A stretch of DNA of 64,000 nucleotides from an uncultured Flavobacteriales bacterium (GTDB lineage Bacteria; Bacteroidota; Bacteroidia; Flavobacteriales; UBA1820): NCBI GenBank assembly GCA_959608625.1, contig CAUHQV010000004.1, forward strand, positions 11,961 through 75,960, given 5' to 3'. How positions within the stretch are numbered: the first letter of the stretch is position 1; each line of letters starts with the position of its first letter. A program made the translations under genes and the position numbers. Shown here one piece after another: positions 8,650-16,179 of this stretch. The notes under the pieces were generated by a model, which did not search any database, was not told the DNA's origin, and saw nothing but the letters and a program-made list of their open reading frames with translations.

Positions 8650-8700
8650 ATCCTTCCTGAAAAATCCCGGGGCATTGCCCCGGGATTTTTCAGGAAGGAT
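8650..8700. terminator. Bidirectional terminator, perfect 51-base palindrome
   Basis: Bases 8650-8673 pair perfectly with 8677-8700 (24 bp, three-base loop), with a GC core flanked by AAAAA/TTTTT and further paired sequence. It lies between the convergent lipoprotein gene and the gene at 8835-9290. Confidence 0.85.
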
Positions 8701-8834
8701 CCACCATGTCCGACCAGGGCGTCCTTCAATCCCTCTACATAGAGAGTTCATGTATAGGATACGTTATGTCAATAAGGCTGTTGTTTAAGTGTCGGCATAG
8801 AATCTGTTATCGGGATTGCGGAAATGGTTCCCTA

Positions 8835-9290
8835 TCAATATCGTTTGTCACGCACCACGTCTACCGGTACTAAGGGCTTTTCTGTCGACAATCTGGCGAA
8901 TGCCCCCCAAGGCGCATAAATGACGCTGGCTACGAAAAACTGTTTTTCTTCCAGGGAGATTATCTCCTCTCCGATACGAGGCACCGAGGGCAGGGAAAGG
9001 GTAAAAGTTGTTTGGCCTTCCATAAAACAATCCACGTTCACTAGCTTCGGATTGGTACTGAGCATCAGTACCGGGGTCGGTTGCTGGTCATAGGCGATGC
9101 ATTTTACGTAATTCACGCGTGTGTACGGGTCCATGTTCCATTCCTTGATCTTTTTATCGGCCATCCTCTTCAGTTCCGGGGTCATCAACAGGGTCTCGCC
9201 GATACGGGGCAGGGCTCCCAATTGCATAGGAATCACTTCTGCGTCTTTCAAGGTTTCGTAAATACCGACGGTCACTCTTACGTCTATCAT
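8835..9290 (-). CDS. Hypothetical protein with two PRIGE motifs
   Basis: A 151-residue soluble protein that I do not recognise. It contains the same short motif twice, LPRIGETLLM near residue 28 and VPRIGEEIISL near residue 103, each ahead of a beta-rich stretch. This suggests two related halves. There is no signal peptide, membrane helix or conserved cysteine pair. It is read toward the palindromic terminator at 8650-8700 and stands alone, 144 bases downstream of the DUF5606 gene and separated from it by a terminator. The coding call is supported by length, codon use like its neighbours and the lack of a competing frame. Confidence 0.65.
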   Translation of the reverse strand: MIDVRVTVGIYETLKDAEVIPMQLGALPRIGETLLMTPELKRMADKKIKEWNMDPYTRVNYVKCIAYDQQPTPVLMLSTNPKLVNVDCFMEGQTTFTLSLPSVPRIGEEIISLEEKQFFVASVIYAPWGAFARLSTEKPLVPVDVVRDKRY

Positions 9291-9387
9291 GGGATGCGTT
9301 TTGTTGTGTTTATTTTGTCTGCCTAAAGTAGGGATTTTTTGACTTCAATACCTTTCCGGATCGTTTTATTTTGGGTGGATTCCATGA

Positions 9388-9415
9388 AAAAACGCCCGCT
9401 TCAGCGGGCGTTTTT
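9388..9415 (-). terminator. Terminator of the kdsC-maf-ruvX-def-DUF5606 operon
   Basis: A 12-bp perfect stem (9388-9399 with 9404-9415) around a TTCA loop; on the minus strand it ends in a T run. It follows the last gene of the operon at 9434. Confidence 0.85.
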
Positions 9416-9433
9416 ATTGTTCTTCAAAAAGGA

Positions 9434-9865
9434 CTATTCGGCCTTTTCTTCAGTGGTTTCCGGATCCTCGTCCTCTTTTTCCTTGGACACCATTCCGGCT
9501 GCCTGCAGGAGATTGTACCAGTGGAACAGTTTGCGGATATGCGAAGCGTATACGCGCTCCCGGTCGTAATCGGGCACGATAGCCTCGAAGTATTCTTTCA
9601 ACTGGTCATCGGAAGTAGTTTTCGCATCCAGGGCCTGGCCGTTATCCTGCTTTTCGGCGATACGGCGCATGATCTCCCGCAGGGGAAGCTCCTCGGTTTG
9701 GGTGTACATCGAGATGTCGTCCAACGAACTCATGGTCGAAGTCAGGGAAGCCATGGTGCGCTTGCCGTGCTGAACGGTTTCGACGATCACACCGCCTTTG
9801 GTGTGGGAAAGGATCTTGAAAAGCCCCGGTTTGCCCGAAATGGCAATGATACCTTTTAATTTCAT
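9434..9865 (-). CDS. DUF5606-family protein
   Basis: A 143-residue protein beginning MKLKGIIAISGKPGLFKI, the hallmark start of a conserved Bacteroidota family (DUF5606) of unknown function. The N-terminal half is a small beta-rich domain. The middle (residues about 66-125) is helical, and the tail is acidic and low in complexity (KEKEDEDPETTEEKAE). It is the last gene of a five-gene minus operon after def. Its company with peptide deformylase, RuvX and Maf is housekeeping in nature, but no function can be deduced. Confidence 0.8.
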   Translation of the reverse strand: MKLKGIIAISGKPGLFKILSHTKGGVIVETVQHGKRTMASLTSTMSSLDDISMYTQTEELPLREIMRRIAEKQDNGQALDAKTTSDDQLKEYFEAIVPDYDRERVYASHIRKLFHWYNLLQAAGMVSKEKEDEDPETTEEKAE

Positions 9866-9904
9866 TTTCTTGTGAAGTGTAATTTATCTTTTCGATTGAT
9901 TGTG

Positions 9905-10486
9905 TTATTTGCGGTTGGGAAAACGCATCGGATAGGAAGCGTTGGTATGCCCTTGGGAAATGTTTTGAAGGCGTTTCTGGATCATCCGTTTAGTGAGCGG
10001 GGAGAGGTGATCGGTAAATACCACCCCTTCCAGATGGTCGAACTCGTGCTGGAATATCCGCGCCGCCCGACCCGAAAGCGACACTTCGTGTTCGTTCCAC
10101 TGCTTGTCGAAATATTTTACACGCACGTTCTCCGGACGGAACACTTTTTCATGGATGCCGGGGATGCTCAGGCAGCCTTCTTCGAAGCCCCATTTATCGC
10201 CCCATTCCTCCAGCACTTCGGGATTGACGAATTCCTGGCGGAATGTTTTTAGAAAGTTCCGCTCTTCCTTCGGGATTTCTTCGTAGTCGGCAAATGGAGA
10301 GCCGTCCACGACGATCACCCGGATCGAGTGCCCTATCTGGGGGGCAGCCAGCCCGACCCCGTCTGCCGAGTCCATCGTCTCGAACATATCCTGTACCAGT
10401 TTATCCAGTTCGGGGTATTCTTTTTCTATTTCTTCGGCCCTTTTTTTGAGGATGGGTTCCCCGTAGGCCAGTATCGGTAATATCAT
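9905..10486 (-). CDS. def: Peptide deformylase
   Basis: Removes the formyl group from the N-terminal methionine of nascent proteins. All three family motifs are present in the 193 residues: GVGLAAPQIG near residue 44, EGCLSIPG with the metal-binding cysteine near residue 104, and QHEFDHLEG with the HExxH-type metal ligands and catalytic glutamate near residue 145. The length is usual for the Bacteroidota enzyme. It lies in the kdsC-maf-ruvX-def-DUF5606 operon, 42 bases after ruvX. Confidence 0.97.
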   Translation of the reverse strand: MILPILAYGEPILKKRAEEIEKEYPELDKLVQDMFETMDSADGVGLAAPQIGHSIRVIVVDGSPFADYEEIPKEERNFLKTFRQEFVNPEVLEEWGDKWGFEEGCLSIPGIHEKVFRPENVRVKYFDKQWNEHEVSLSGRAARIFQHEFDHLEGVVFTDHLSPLTKRMIQKRLQNISQGHTNASYPMRFPNRK

Positions 10487-10528
10487 ATCGGTTCTGTTTT
10501 ATCCGTTTTTTCAATTCTTTTGCGGCCG

Positions 10529-10954
10529 CTACCTCCGCCCGCGGGATTCCATATAGTCCCGCAGGATGATCGCGGCGCTGGTACGGTCCAATGCGCCTTT
10601 TTCCTGCCGTTTGCCTTTCGGGGCTCCCGAGGTGAACATATCGCGGGCCGCGATTTTTGAGGTAAACCGCTCGTCATATCTCTCGACAGGAATTCCGGGC
10701 AGGGCAGCGCCCAATTGTGCGACGAACGCGAGGATGTCCGCCTCGATCTCTACCGGAGCCTCCGCAGAATAGGTATGCCGGGGTTGTCCCACCACGATAG
10801 TATCTACCGGATTCTCCGCACAGTATTCTTTCAGGAAAACCAGGGTTTCTTCCGGGCTGAGGGTACACAGGGGCGAGGCGATGATCTGCAACTCGTCGCT
10901 TACTGCAACGCCCACCCGTCTGCGTCCATAGTCTATTCCTATCAGTTTTCCCAT
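10529..10954 (-). CDS. ruvX: Holliday junction resolvase RuvX / YqgF family
   Basis: A 141-residue RNase H-fold protein of the YqgF/RuvX family, linked to pre-16S rRNA 5' end maturation and proposed as a junction resolvase. The signature GIDYGRRRVGVAVSD with the first catalytic aspartate is at the N-terminus. VVGQPRH comes in the middle, YDERFTSKIA follows, and a C-terminal LDRTSAAIIL carries the last acidic residue. Length and motif order match the family. It lies 21 bases downstream of maf. Confidence 0.93.
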   Translation of the reverse strand: MGKLIGIDYGRRRVGVAVSDELQIIASPLCTLSPEETLVFLKEYCAENPVDTIVVGQPRHTYSAEAPVEIEADILAFVAQLGAALPGIPVERYDERFTSKIAARDMFTSGAPKGKRQEKGALDRTSAAIILRDYMESRGRR

Positions 10955-10975
10955 CGGGATGCAAAATTAGTGTTT

Positions 10976-11587
10976 TTACGCCCGCGCGGCAAATGTTTTG
11001 AGACGAGCGTACAATTGCGCCGTTGGCAGGCCGACTACATTGTGGTACGGGCCTTCGATGCTCGTGATGCTGGTTTCCCCGATCCATTCCTGGATGGCGT
11101 AAGCCCCCGCCTTGTCCAGCGGAGAGAACCGTTCGACGTAATACCGGATATCGTCTTCGTCCATTTCGGCAAACGTGACTTTTGTCATACTGCTGAATGT
11201 TTCCTCGCCTTGTGCCCCGCGGATAGTCACCCCGGTGATCACTTCGTGCGTGCGTCCGGAGAGTATCCGGAGCATCTCGACAGCCTCTGAGGCATCTTTC
11301 GGTTTGCCCAGGGCCGTCCCGTTCGCCCATACGATCGTATCGGCTCCTACGACGATCTCTATGTCGGATCGCAGGCCAGCCGCCCGGGCTTTTACCCGGC
11401 TGAGGAATTTTACGATATCCTCTCCCTGAAGGGCAGAAGGATAGGTTTCGTCCACATCGCCACCCCGCGCGACGAACGGAACGCCGAGTTTTTCAAAGAA
11501 TTCGATGCGCCGGGGCGACGACGAAGCCAATACCAGCGTTTTCCCTTCCAATGCCCGGGCCAGGCTGTTTTTTTCTATCCCGTTCAT
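10976..11587 (-). CDS. maf: Maf-family nucleoside triphosphate pyrophosphatase
   Basis: A Maf protein (203 residues), a house-cleaning enzyme hydrolysing non-canonical or excess dTTP/UTP-type nucleotides to monophosphates. Seen are LVLASSSPRRIEFFEKLG near the N-terminus, VDETYPS, VVGADTIVW and KAGAYAIQEW, the conserved segments of the active site. Which of the two Maf subfamilies it belongs to is not certain; the QEW segment resembles the dTTP/UTP group. It starts 7 bases after kdsC. Confidence 0.93.
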   Translation of the reverse strand: MNGIEKNSLARALEGKTLVLASSSPRRIEFFEKLGVPFVARGGDVDETYPSALQGEDIVKFLSRVKARAAGLRSDIEIVVGADTIVWANGTALGKPKDASEAVEMLRILSGRTHEVITGVTIRGAQGEETFSSMTKVTFAEMDEDDIRYYVERFSPLDKAGAYAIQEWIGETSITSIEGPYHNVVGLPTAQLYARLKTFAARA

Positions 11588-11594
11588 CTTTCGT

Positions 11595-12143
11595 TCAGGC
11601 GTTGAATCCGTCGAAATTTTCCTCGTGCCATTTTCCCTGCGCTTTGAGTACCTGCTCGATCACGTCGCGCACGCAACCTTCGCCGCCTTTATAAGGCGAA
11701 ACGTATTTGGACACGGCCAGTACATCCATGCAGGCATCCGAAGGGCAGCAGGGAAGCCCTACGGCTTTCATCGGGGCGATGTCCGGCACGTCGTCGCCCA
11801 TGTAGAGCATATCGGCCGGCGCGATGCCGTAGCCGTCGCAGTATTCCCGGAGTTTTTCGAGCTTCGAGGTCGCGTTGAGCACGATGTCGTGGATGCCCAG
11901 CCGGTTGAAGCGGGTAAGGATCGAGTCTTCTTTGCCCCCGGTGATGATAATGATCCGGTAGCCGCGTTTGGCGGCCAGCTGCATGGCATAGCCATCCTTT
12001 ACGTTCATCTTGCGCACGAATTCCCCCGTAGGGAATACCGTGACAGATCCGTCGGTCATCACCCCGTCCACATCGAAGACAAAAGCCTTGATGCGACCGA
12101 GTATCTCTTTGTAGTTTTCCGTATCCATAGCCGTGTTTTTCAT
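11595..12143 (-). CDS. kdsC: KdsC-like HAD phosphatase (KDO 8-phosphate phosphatase)
   Basis: A 182-residue HAD-superfamily phosphatase without a cap domain. The nucleophile motif is FVFDVDGVMTDG near residue 20, motif II is ITGG, and the acidic motif is YMGDDVPD. This is the pattern of KdsC, which dephosphorylates KDO 8-phosphate during synthesis of the lipopolysaccharide core sugar. It is the first gene of the five-gene operon. A TATTTTTG -7 element lies so close to the start codon that the transcript may be almost leaderless. The gene is divergent from miaA with only 63 bases between. Confidence 0.9.
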   Translation of the reverse strand: MKNTAMDTENYKEILGRIKAFVFDVDGVMTDGSVTVFPTGEFVRKMNVKDGYAMQLAAKRGYRIIIITGGKEDSILTRFNRLGIHDIVLNATSKLEKLREYCDGYGIAPADMLYMGDDVPDIAPMKAVGLPCCPSDACMDVLAVSKYVSPYKGGEGCVRDVIEQVLKAQGKWHEENFDGFNA

Positions 12144-12177
12144 TTCACAAAAATACGCATAAAACGGCGAACTTTAA

Positions 12178-12185
12178 TACATTTG
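12178..12185 (+). promoter_or_regulatory. -7 promoter element of miaA
   Basis: TACATTTG matches TAnnTTTG exactly and ends 21 bases before the miaA start. No clear -33 element is seen. Confidence 0.5.
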
Positions 12186-12206
12186 CAGCAAATACCCTCT
12201 CGGAAC

Positions 12207-13040
12207 ATGTATACGATAAAAGCTGTCACAGGCCCCACGGCCGGCGGGAAGACCGCCCTTGCGATCCGTATCGCCCAGGATACCGATGCGGAGATCGTAT
12301 CGTTCGATTCCCGCCAGTTCTATCGGGGCATGGATATCGGCACGGCCAAACCGACGGCGGAGGAACTTTCCGCTGTTCCCCATCATTTCATCGGGCACTT
12401 GCCGGTGGAGGCCGAATATTCGGTCGGGGATTATGAAAAGGATGCGCTGGAGAAGATCGAAGAGATCCGTTCCCGGGGAAAGAACGTGGTAATGGTCGGC
12501 GGGTCCGGCCTTTACCTGCAGGCGGTGGAGCACGGAATAGACCGTTTTCCGGAAGTGCCGCCGGAGATCCGCCGGCAACTAGGGCGGACGTTCGCCGAAA
12601 ACGGGCTGCCGAAATTACAGGCTTTGCTCCGGGAGCGGGATCCCGAATATTACGGTATGGTAGATACTAAAAATCCCCGCCGGCTGATGCGGGCACTGGA
12701 AGTATGTGTGGCTTCCGGGAGGCCTTATTCTTCTTTTCTGGGCAGCGGCCGGACGGGGCGTCCTTTCCGGGTGGAAAAGATACTCGTCGAACTGCCCCGG
12801 GAAGAGCTCTACCGGCGTATCGACGAAAGAGTAGACCGGATGGTCGCAGACGGATTGGTCGCCGAAGTGGAATCCCTTCTGCCGTACCGGGCCTGTAACG
12901 CGATGCAAAGCGTCGGATACCGCGAATTCTTCGATTATTTCGAGGGAAATATTACCTTGGAAGATGCCGTTGCTTTGGTGAAACAGCATACCCGGAACTA
13001 TGCCAAACGGCAGGTCACTTGGTTCGCCCATCAGAAGTAA
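12207..13040 (+). CDS. miaA: tRNA dimethylallyltransferase
   Basis: MiaA adds an isopentenyl group to A37 of tRNAs that read UNN codons. The ATG at 12207 was chosen because the P-loop GPTAGGKTA follows at once, as in all family members; the same frame stays open far upstream but there it opposes kdsC. Other motifs are SFDSRQFYRGMDIGTAKP, HHFIGHLPVEAEYSVGDY, VGGSGLY and, near the C-terminus, QSVGYREF and YAKRQVTWF. The 277 residues are slightly shorter than many homologues. The gene is followed by a terminator at 13059-13085. Confidence 0.96.
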   Translation: MYTIKAVTGPTAGGKTALAIRIAQDTDAEIVSFDSRQFYRGMDIGTAKPTAEELSAVPHHFIGHLPVEAEYSVGDYEKDALEKIEEIRSRGKNVVMVGGSGLYLQAVEHGIDRFPEVPPEIRRQLGRTFAENGLPKLQALLRERDPEYYGMVDTKNPRRLMRALEVCVASGRPYSSFLGSGRTGRPFRVEKILVELPREELYRRIDERVDRMVADGLVAEVESLLPYRACNAMQSVGYREFFDYFEGNITLEDAVALVKQHTRNYAKRQVTWFAHQK

Positions 13041-13058
13041 GATCCCGATTATAGAATA

Positions 13059-13085
13059 AGGGCCCGTATTCACGGACCCTTTTTT
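13059..13085 (+). terminator. Terminator after miaA
   Basis: A 9-bp stem with one mismatch (13059-13067 with 13072-13080, loop ATTC) is followed by TTTTT. Confidence 0.8.
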
Positions 13086-13111
13086 AAGGTATAACGCGGC
13101 AGAAGAGTAGT

Positions 13112-14149
13112 TTACCAGCCGCCACCGCCGAACTGCCCCAGGAAATCTTCCCAGGTATCGGTCCGGTCGGCCCGGAATGCGACCTCGGTATAACCATAGA
13201 GACCGTCGGATGTGAGCCTTTCGACCACTCGACGGGTCGGTGTTAATTTGTAAGACTGGCCATCCGTCCATTTATACATGAAATACATTTCGTGCCCGTC
13301 GCGGGATTCCACATCTACGTTTACCGTAATGGATGTGCCGGCTTTGATCGTAAAAGTATGTCCTATCGTTCCGTCGTGCGGCGACACTCTTCGGGCCTTA
13401 CCAGAGGGGTCTGTGAATTCTACAGTCGTCCGGTTTATATAATCGTAAGTCGCTTCCACTTGATTATGATAAAAAACCACCGCTGTGCCGCTTTCTGGAT
13501 TCTGGAGATCGTAGGGTTTGAAATGGGCGACGTAGCTTACCGGTTGATTGTCCGTAAGGGTTTCCGTGAAGGATTGTTCGAGTATTATTTTGCCGTTTCG
13601 GGTCCAGTAATTGAATTCCATGCCGGGGTTGGGATTGGCACTCACGGTAAACGGCACATCGATAAAAGCGCCCGCAGGGGTGCTGTCGAAAGAATAGGTT
13701 CCTCCGCCATCCGTTTCAAAAGTGGCATTGGCCGAAACTACAGGCTTGAATACAGGTTCGAACCAAGCGCCTTTCGACCCGGCATGATAAATGAAAGATG
13801 ATTTTTTATCATTCACACGCGTCCCGGTAGAAGAAATGTTCGGTTGGGCGTCGAACTGTAGCCAGTAGTCGACTATATACCCCGAGTTCGGGATTGCGGA
13901 GACCGTTACATTGTAATTCCCGTTAAAAAACGGCACAATCACAAAATCGGTGGACGTTACCCCATTGTAGGTCACGTTGGCATCCCCGTTACGGGGGGAC
14001 ACTTGATTCCGGAACCCGATACCGACTATATAGCCGTCTATGGCATCTGCAGACGCTGCATCGGGCAAACCGTTGGATTGGATTTCTGTTTTCTGGCACG
14101 ATACCAGACAGGCCAGGATGAATGTGGAGAAAAACAATAATTTTTTCAT
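13112..14149 (-). CDS. Putative surface lipoprotein with InlB B-repeat-like domains (paralogue of 7889-8638)
   Basis: A 345-residue predicted lipoprotein. The ATG at 14149 was chosen because it gives the same signal peptide as the paralogue (MKKLLFFSTF then LVSCQK). An upstream extension would put 33 residues before the signal. Two beta-repeat-like segments are visible, roughly residues 55-115 and 140-205, each ending in an FxYW or VDYW tryptophan box and then a VSYVAHFKP or similar strand. The C-terminal third is not recognised. The shared leader and signal are almost identical in DNA to the other copy while the bodies diverge. This suggests gene conversion or exchange of the 5' module. Function unknown; likely exposed on the outer membrane. 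Confidence 0.75.
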   Translation of the reverse strand: MKKLLFFSTFILACLVSCQKTEIQSNGLPDAASADAIDGYIVGIGFRNQVSPRNGDANVTYNGVTSTDFVIVPFFNGNYNVTVSAIPNSGYIVDYWLQFDAQPNISSTGTRVNDKKSSFIYHAGSKGAWFEPVFKPVVSANATFETDGGGTYSFDSTPAGAFIDVPFTVSANPNPGMEFNYWTRNGKIILEQSFTETLTDNQPVSYVAHFKPYDLQNPESGTAVVFYHNQVEATYDYINRTTVEFTDPSGKARRVSPHDGTIGHTFTIKAGTSITVNVDVESRDGHEMYFMYKWTDGQSYKLTPTRRVVERLTSDGLYGYTEVAFRADRTDTWEDFLGQFGGGGW

Positions 14150-14163
14150 GACAATTGTGTTTT
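14090..14163 (-). repeat. 74-bp leader and signal-peptide module, copy 2 of an inverted pair
   Basis: Reverse-orientation partner of 7875-7948, matching at 71 of 74 bases. The pair flanks about 6.1 kb of housekeeping genes. Confidence 0.9.
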
Positions 14164-14649
14164 GGTTAGTAGTGTAAAAAAGTGAGCTTGAATACTTTTC
14201 CGGCGGGTATGGTTCGCTCGGATGGGAGGGAGATGATGTCAGACTCAAAATATTTTACAGGAAATGCCTGCTATCTAATATTGTGTGTCCGGCATGAAAA
14301 TACAAAATTGAAACCGGAATGTCAATGCTTACTGGAAAAAAGCTAATAAATTATTTTTCATTGCCTCCAAATAGAATATTTTAATTAGAAAAAAGAAAAA
14401 TACAGAACCGTACAAAGCGTACGTAAGAAATAATACAGCCGAGACTGGCTGTTGGGATCGTATGGTTTTGCTAAAATAACAAAATATTTTTTTACAACAA
14501 AAATTATTTTTTTGGTTATAGGAAAGCACTTTCGACCAGGCCAATGGGGGTGAGAGTATATGATATAATCGGGGTAGAAACCGCGCATAGAAAAAGCTCC
14601 AAAACCACAAAAGGCGGTTTGGATACGGGATTTATTGTGTGCTTTTCAG
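14164..14649. other. AT-rich intergenic region without a supported gene
   Basis: About 490 bases between the lipoprotein and the ion channel. It is much richer in A and T than its surroundings and contains long A and T runs. The only open frames are low-complexity and overlapping, so none is called. It must hold the promoter of the lipoprotein gene, but no convincing TTTG/TAnnTTTG pair was found. Confidence 0.6.
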
Positions 14650-15384
14650 TTACTGATCGGTTTTTGCCGGAGTCGGATTGGATTTCTTTGGGGCTCCTGG
14701 TTGCTTTTTGCCCAAAAACAGATTTGTCACATATACGGTCAATATCGGGAACATAAGCATTCCCAATCCGGCCAGAAAAACAGAGAGGATACGCCCTGTA
14801 GCCGTTACGGCGTAGATATTCGATCCTACAGTGGTCACATTCATCGAGGCCCACCAAAGTGCATCCTGGTAATCCTTCACCGCGGGATTTACATTCACTT
14901 CGAGGGCAAAAAAGGCCAAACTCGCAAAATAGACGTTCGCCACGAGCATCAGTACGTAGGATATAAAGAGGCTGGATATTTTATTGCTTGTAAACCAGCC
15001 GACCACCATCGCTAAAGCATAGCCGCCCCGGAGCAGGGGAATAAAGCGGATGAAATACGTAAATTCGGTATCAAAAGTCCATTGATAATGGTTAATGATA
15101 CTTTGGTAGGGAATAGAAACCAGTAAAAAGAGGAAATGGGAGCGAAAATACTTCCATTTATTATCCGCCATCAGGAATTCCAGAAGGAAACAGAATAAAA
15201 ACCATAAGCAGATCCAAAACTGGACTTTTAAATAGTATGATTGCTCGTAAAAGGAAATCCCTTTGAATGTGTCGAGGGAAATGCTGATCACTAAAAAAAG
15301 GCACATTAACAATATGGAAATATGTAAAACATCCGATATTCCCTTTTTATGAGATAAAATACCGCGTCCGAATATATTCTTCAT
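14650..15384 (-). CDS. Voltage-gated-channel-like ion channel protein with an unusual filter
   Basis: A 244-residue inner-membrane protein with about six hydrophobic segments. Those at about 21-38, 54-72, 82-92 and 138-160 come before a pore region (DALWWASMNVTTVGSN, filter at residues 184-189) and a last helix (about 198-222). A basic segment around residues 113-133 could be a vestigial S4-like helix. The layout is that of a six-helix tetrameric cation channel. The filter reads TTVGSN where potassium channels have TTVGYG, so ion selectivity is open. The C-terminus is a short proline-rich tail. It is a single gene with no terminator seen downstream. Confidence 0.8.
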   Translation of the reverse strand: MKNIFGRGILSHKKGISDVLHISILLMCLFLVISISLDTFKGISFYEQSYYLKVQFWICLWFLFCFLLEFLMADNKWKYFRSHFLFLLVSIPYQSIINHYQWTFDTEFTYFIRFIPLLRGGYALAMVVGWFTSNKISSLFISYVLMLVANVYFASLAFFALEVNVNPAVKDYQDALWWASMNVTTVGSNIYAVTATGRILSVFLAGLGMLMFPILTVYVTNLFLGKKQPGAPKKSNPTPAKTDQ

Positions 15385-15542
15385 GATCTGCTTTTTGGTT
15401 TGGGTTTAATGGTCCGTGAATTTTTAAGACGGCGCGCCTTTTGGCATCAGAAAGATAATGAAATTTGAAGAAAGGCGCATCCTTTTTTTGAAATACTTTC
15501 GGCCATCCCCGATGAGTGCACAGCCTCCGGATTCCCCAAATA

Positions 15543-15573
15543 ATACAACCCGTTCGCAGGGAACGGGTTGTAT
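15543..15573 (-). terminator. Hairpin terminator after tRNA-Met
   Basis: A 13-bp perfect stem (15543-15555 with 15561-15573) just downstream of the tRNA on the minus strand. The T tract after it is weak (TATTATTT). Confidence 0.6.
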
Positions 15574-15581
15574 GAATCTCG

Positions 15582-15655
15582 TAGCGAGGGGGGGGCATGA
15601 TCCCCCGACCTCCGGGTTATGAATCCGACGCTCTAGCCAGCTGAGCTACCTCGCC
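15582..15655 (-). tRNA. tRNA-Met (anticodon CAT)
   Basis: A 74-base cloverleaf on the minus strand: acceptor GGCGAGG paired with CCTCGCT (the first pair is G-U), D arm GCTC/GAGC, anticodon loop TTCATAA, variable loop AGGTC, T arm GGGGG/CCCCC, discriminator A. CCA is not encoded. Two features are odd: an A-C mismatch closes the anticodon stem, and the T loop reads ATCATGC instead of TTCRANN. Elongator Met is the likely identity; an Ile tRNA with modified CAT is possible. Confidence 0.88.
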
Positions 15656-15677
15656 ATTTTCGGTTTGAAAACGATTG

Positions 15678-15709
15678 CAAAAGTATATAAATATTATTTT
15701 TCGGCCAAG
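15678..15709 (-). promoter_or_regulatory. Promoter of tRNA-Met
   Basis: On the minus strand CTTG, 20 bases, then TACTTTTG: a full match to the Bacteroidota pattern, placed 22 bases before the tRNA. Confidence 0.65.
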
Positions 15710-15786
15710 TAAAAATGGGACTTTTTTTCTTTTTATTTGTAATGCGAAATATATACCTTGCGCCCGTAAAACCCTAATAACCCAAT

Positions 15787-16179
15787 ATGGCAGAAAAGCA
15801 AAAATACCATATAGAATACCTTGTAAAAGCATCTGTAGAGATGCTATATCAATATATATCCACTGCATCTGGTCTCGGTGAATGGTTTTCCGATGCGGCG
15901 GTTTCCCGGGGAAGTTCCTATACGTTCATCTGGGCGGGAAGCGAAGAAGAGGCTACACTCATCGCCCGCCGGGAAGATTCGTTGGTGCGGTTCCGCTGGA
16001 AAGCCGACGAAGGGGAGAAATATTACTTCGAAATAAAGATCGAAGAAGATGAATTGACGGGGGATGTCGCACTGACTATCACTGATTTCGCTTATCCCGA
16101 AGAACTGAATGAAGCGCGCCAGGTATGGAATAATTCCGTGGTCAATCTCCGCAATGTAATAGGGGCGCAGGTGAGCTGA
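15787..16179 (+). CDS. START-like / SRPBCC-fold protein
   Basis: A 130-residue protein of the START-like domain family common in Bacteroidota. The N-terminal half has a hydrophobic helix (MLYQYISTASGLGEWF). Beta strands follow (YTFIWAGSEEEATLIARR, VRFRWKADEGEKYYFEIKI) and the protein ends in a long C-terminal helix. This is the helix-grip fold used to hold lipids or other hydrophobic ligands. The ligand is unknown. The stop codon overlaps the start of the PAP2 phosphatase gene by one base, so the two are probably co-translated and may share a lipid-related role. Confidence 0.85.
   Translation: MAEKQKYHIEYLVKASVEMLYQYISTASGLGEWFSDAAVSRGSSYTFIWAGSEEEATLIARREDSLVRFRWKADEGEKYYFEIKIEEDELTGDVALTITDFAYPEELNEARQVWNNSVVNLRNVIGAQVS

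Noticed and set aside
11505..12206. Upstream extension of miaA by 234 codons
   Set aside because: The extension runs antisense to maf and kdsC. The real start at 12207 lies just after a -7 element and just before the P-loop.
14329..14610. Short minus-strand frames of 67 and 93 residues
   Set aside because: They overlap each other in AT-rich DNA, have low-complexity phenylalanine-rich products and lack a promoter or neighbour.
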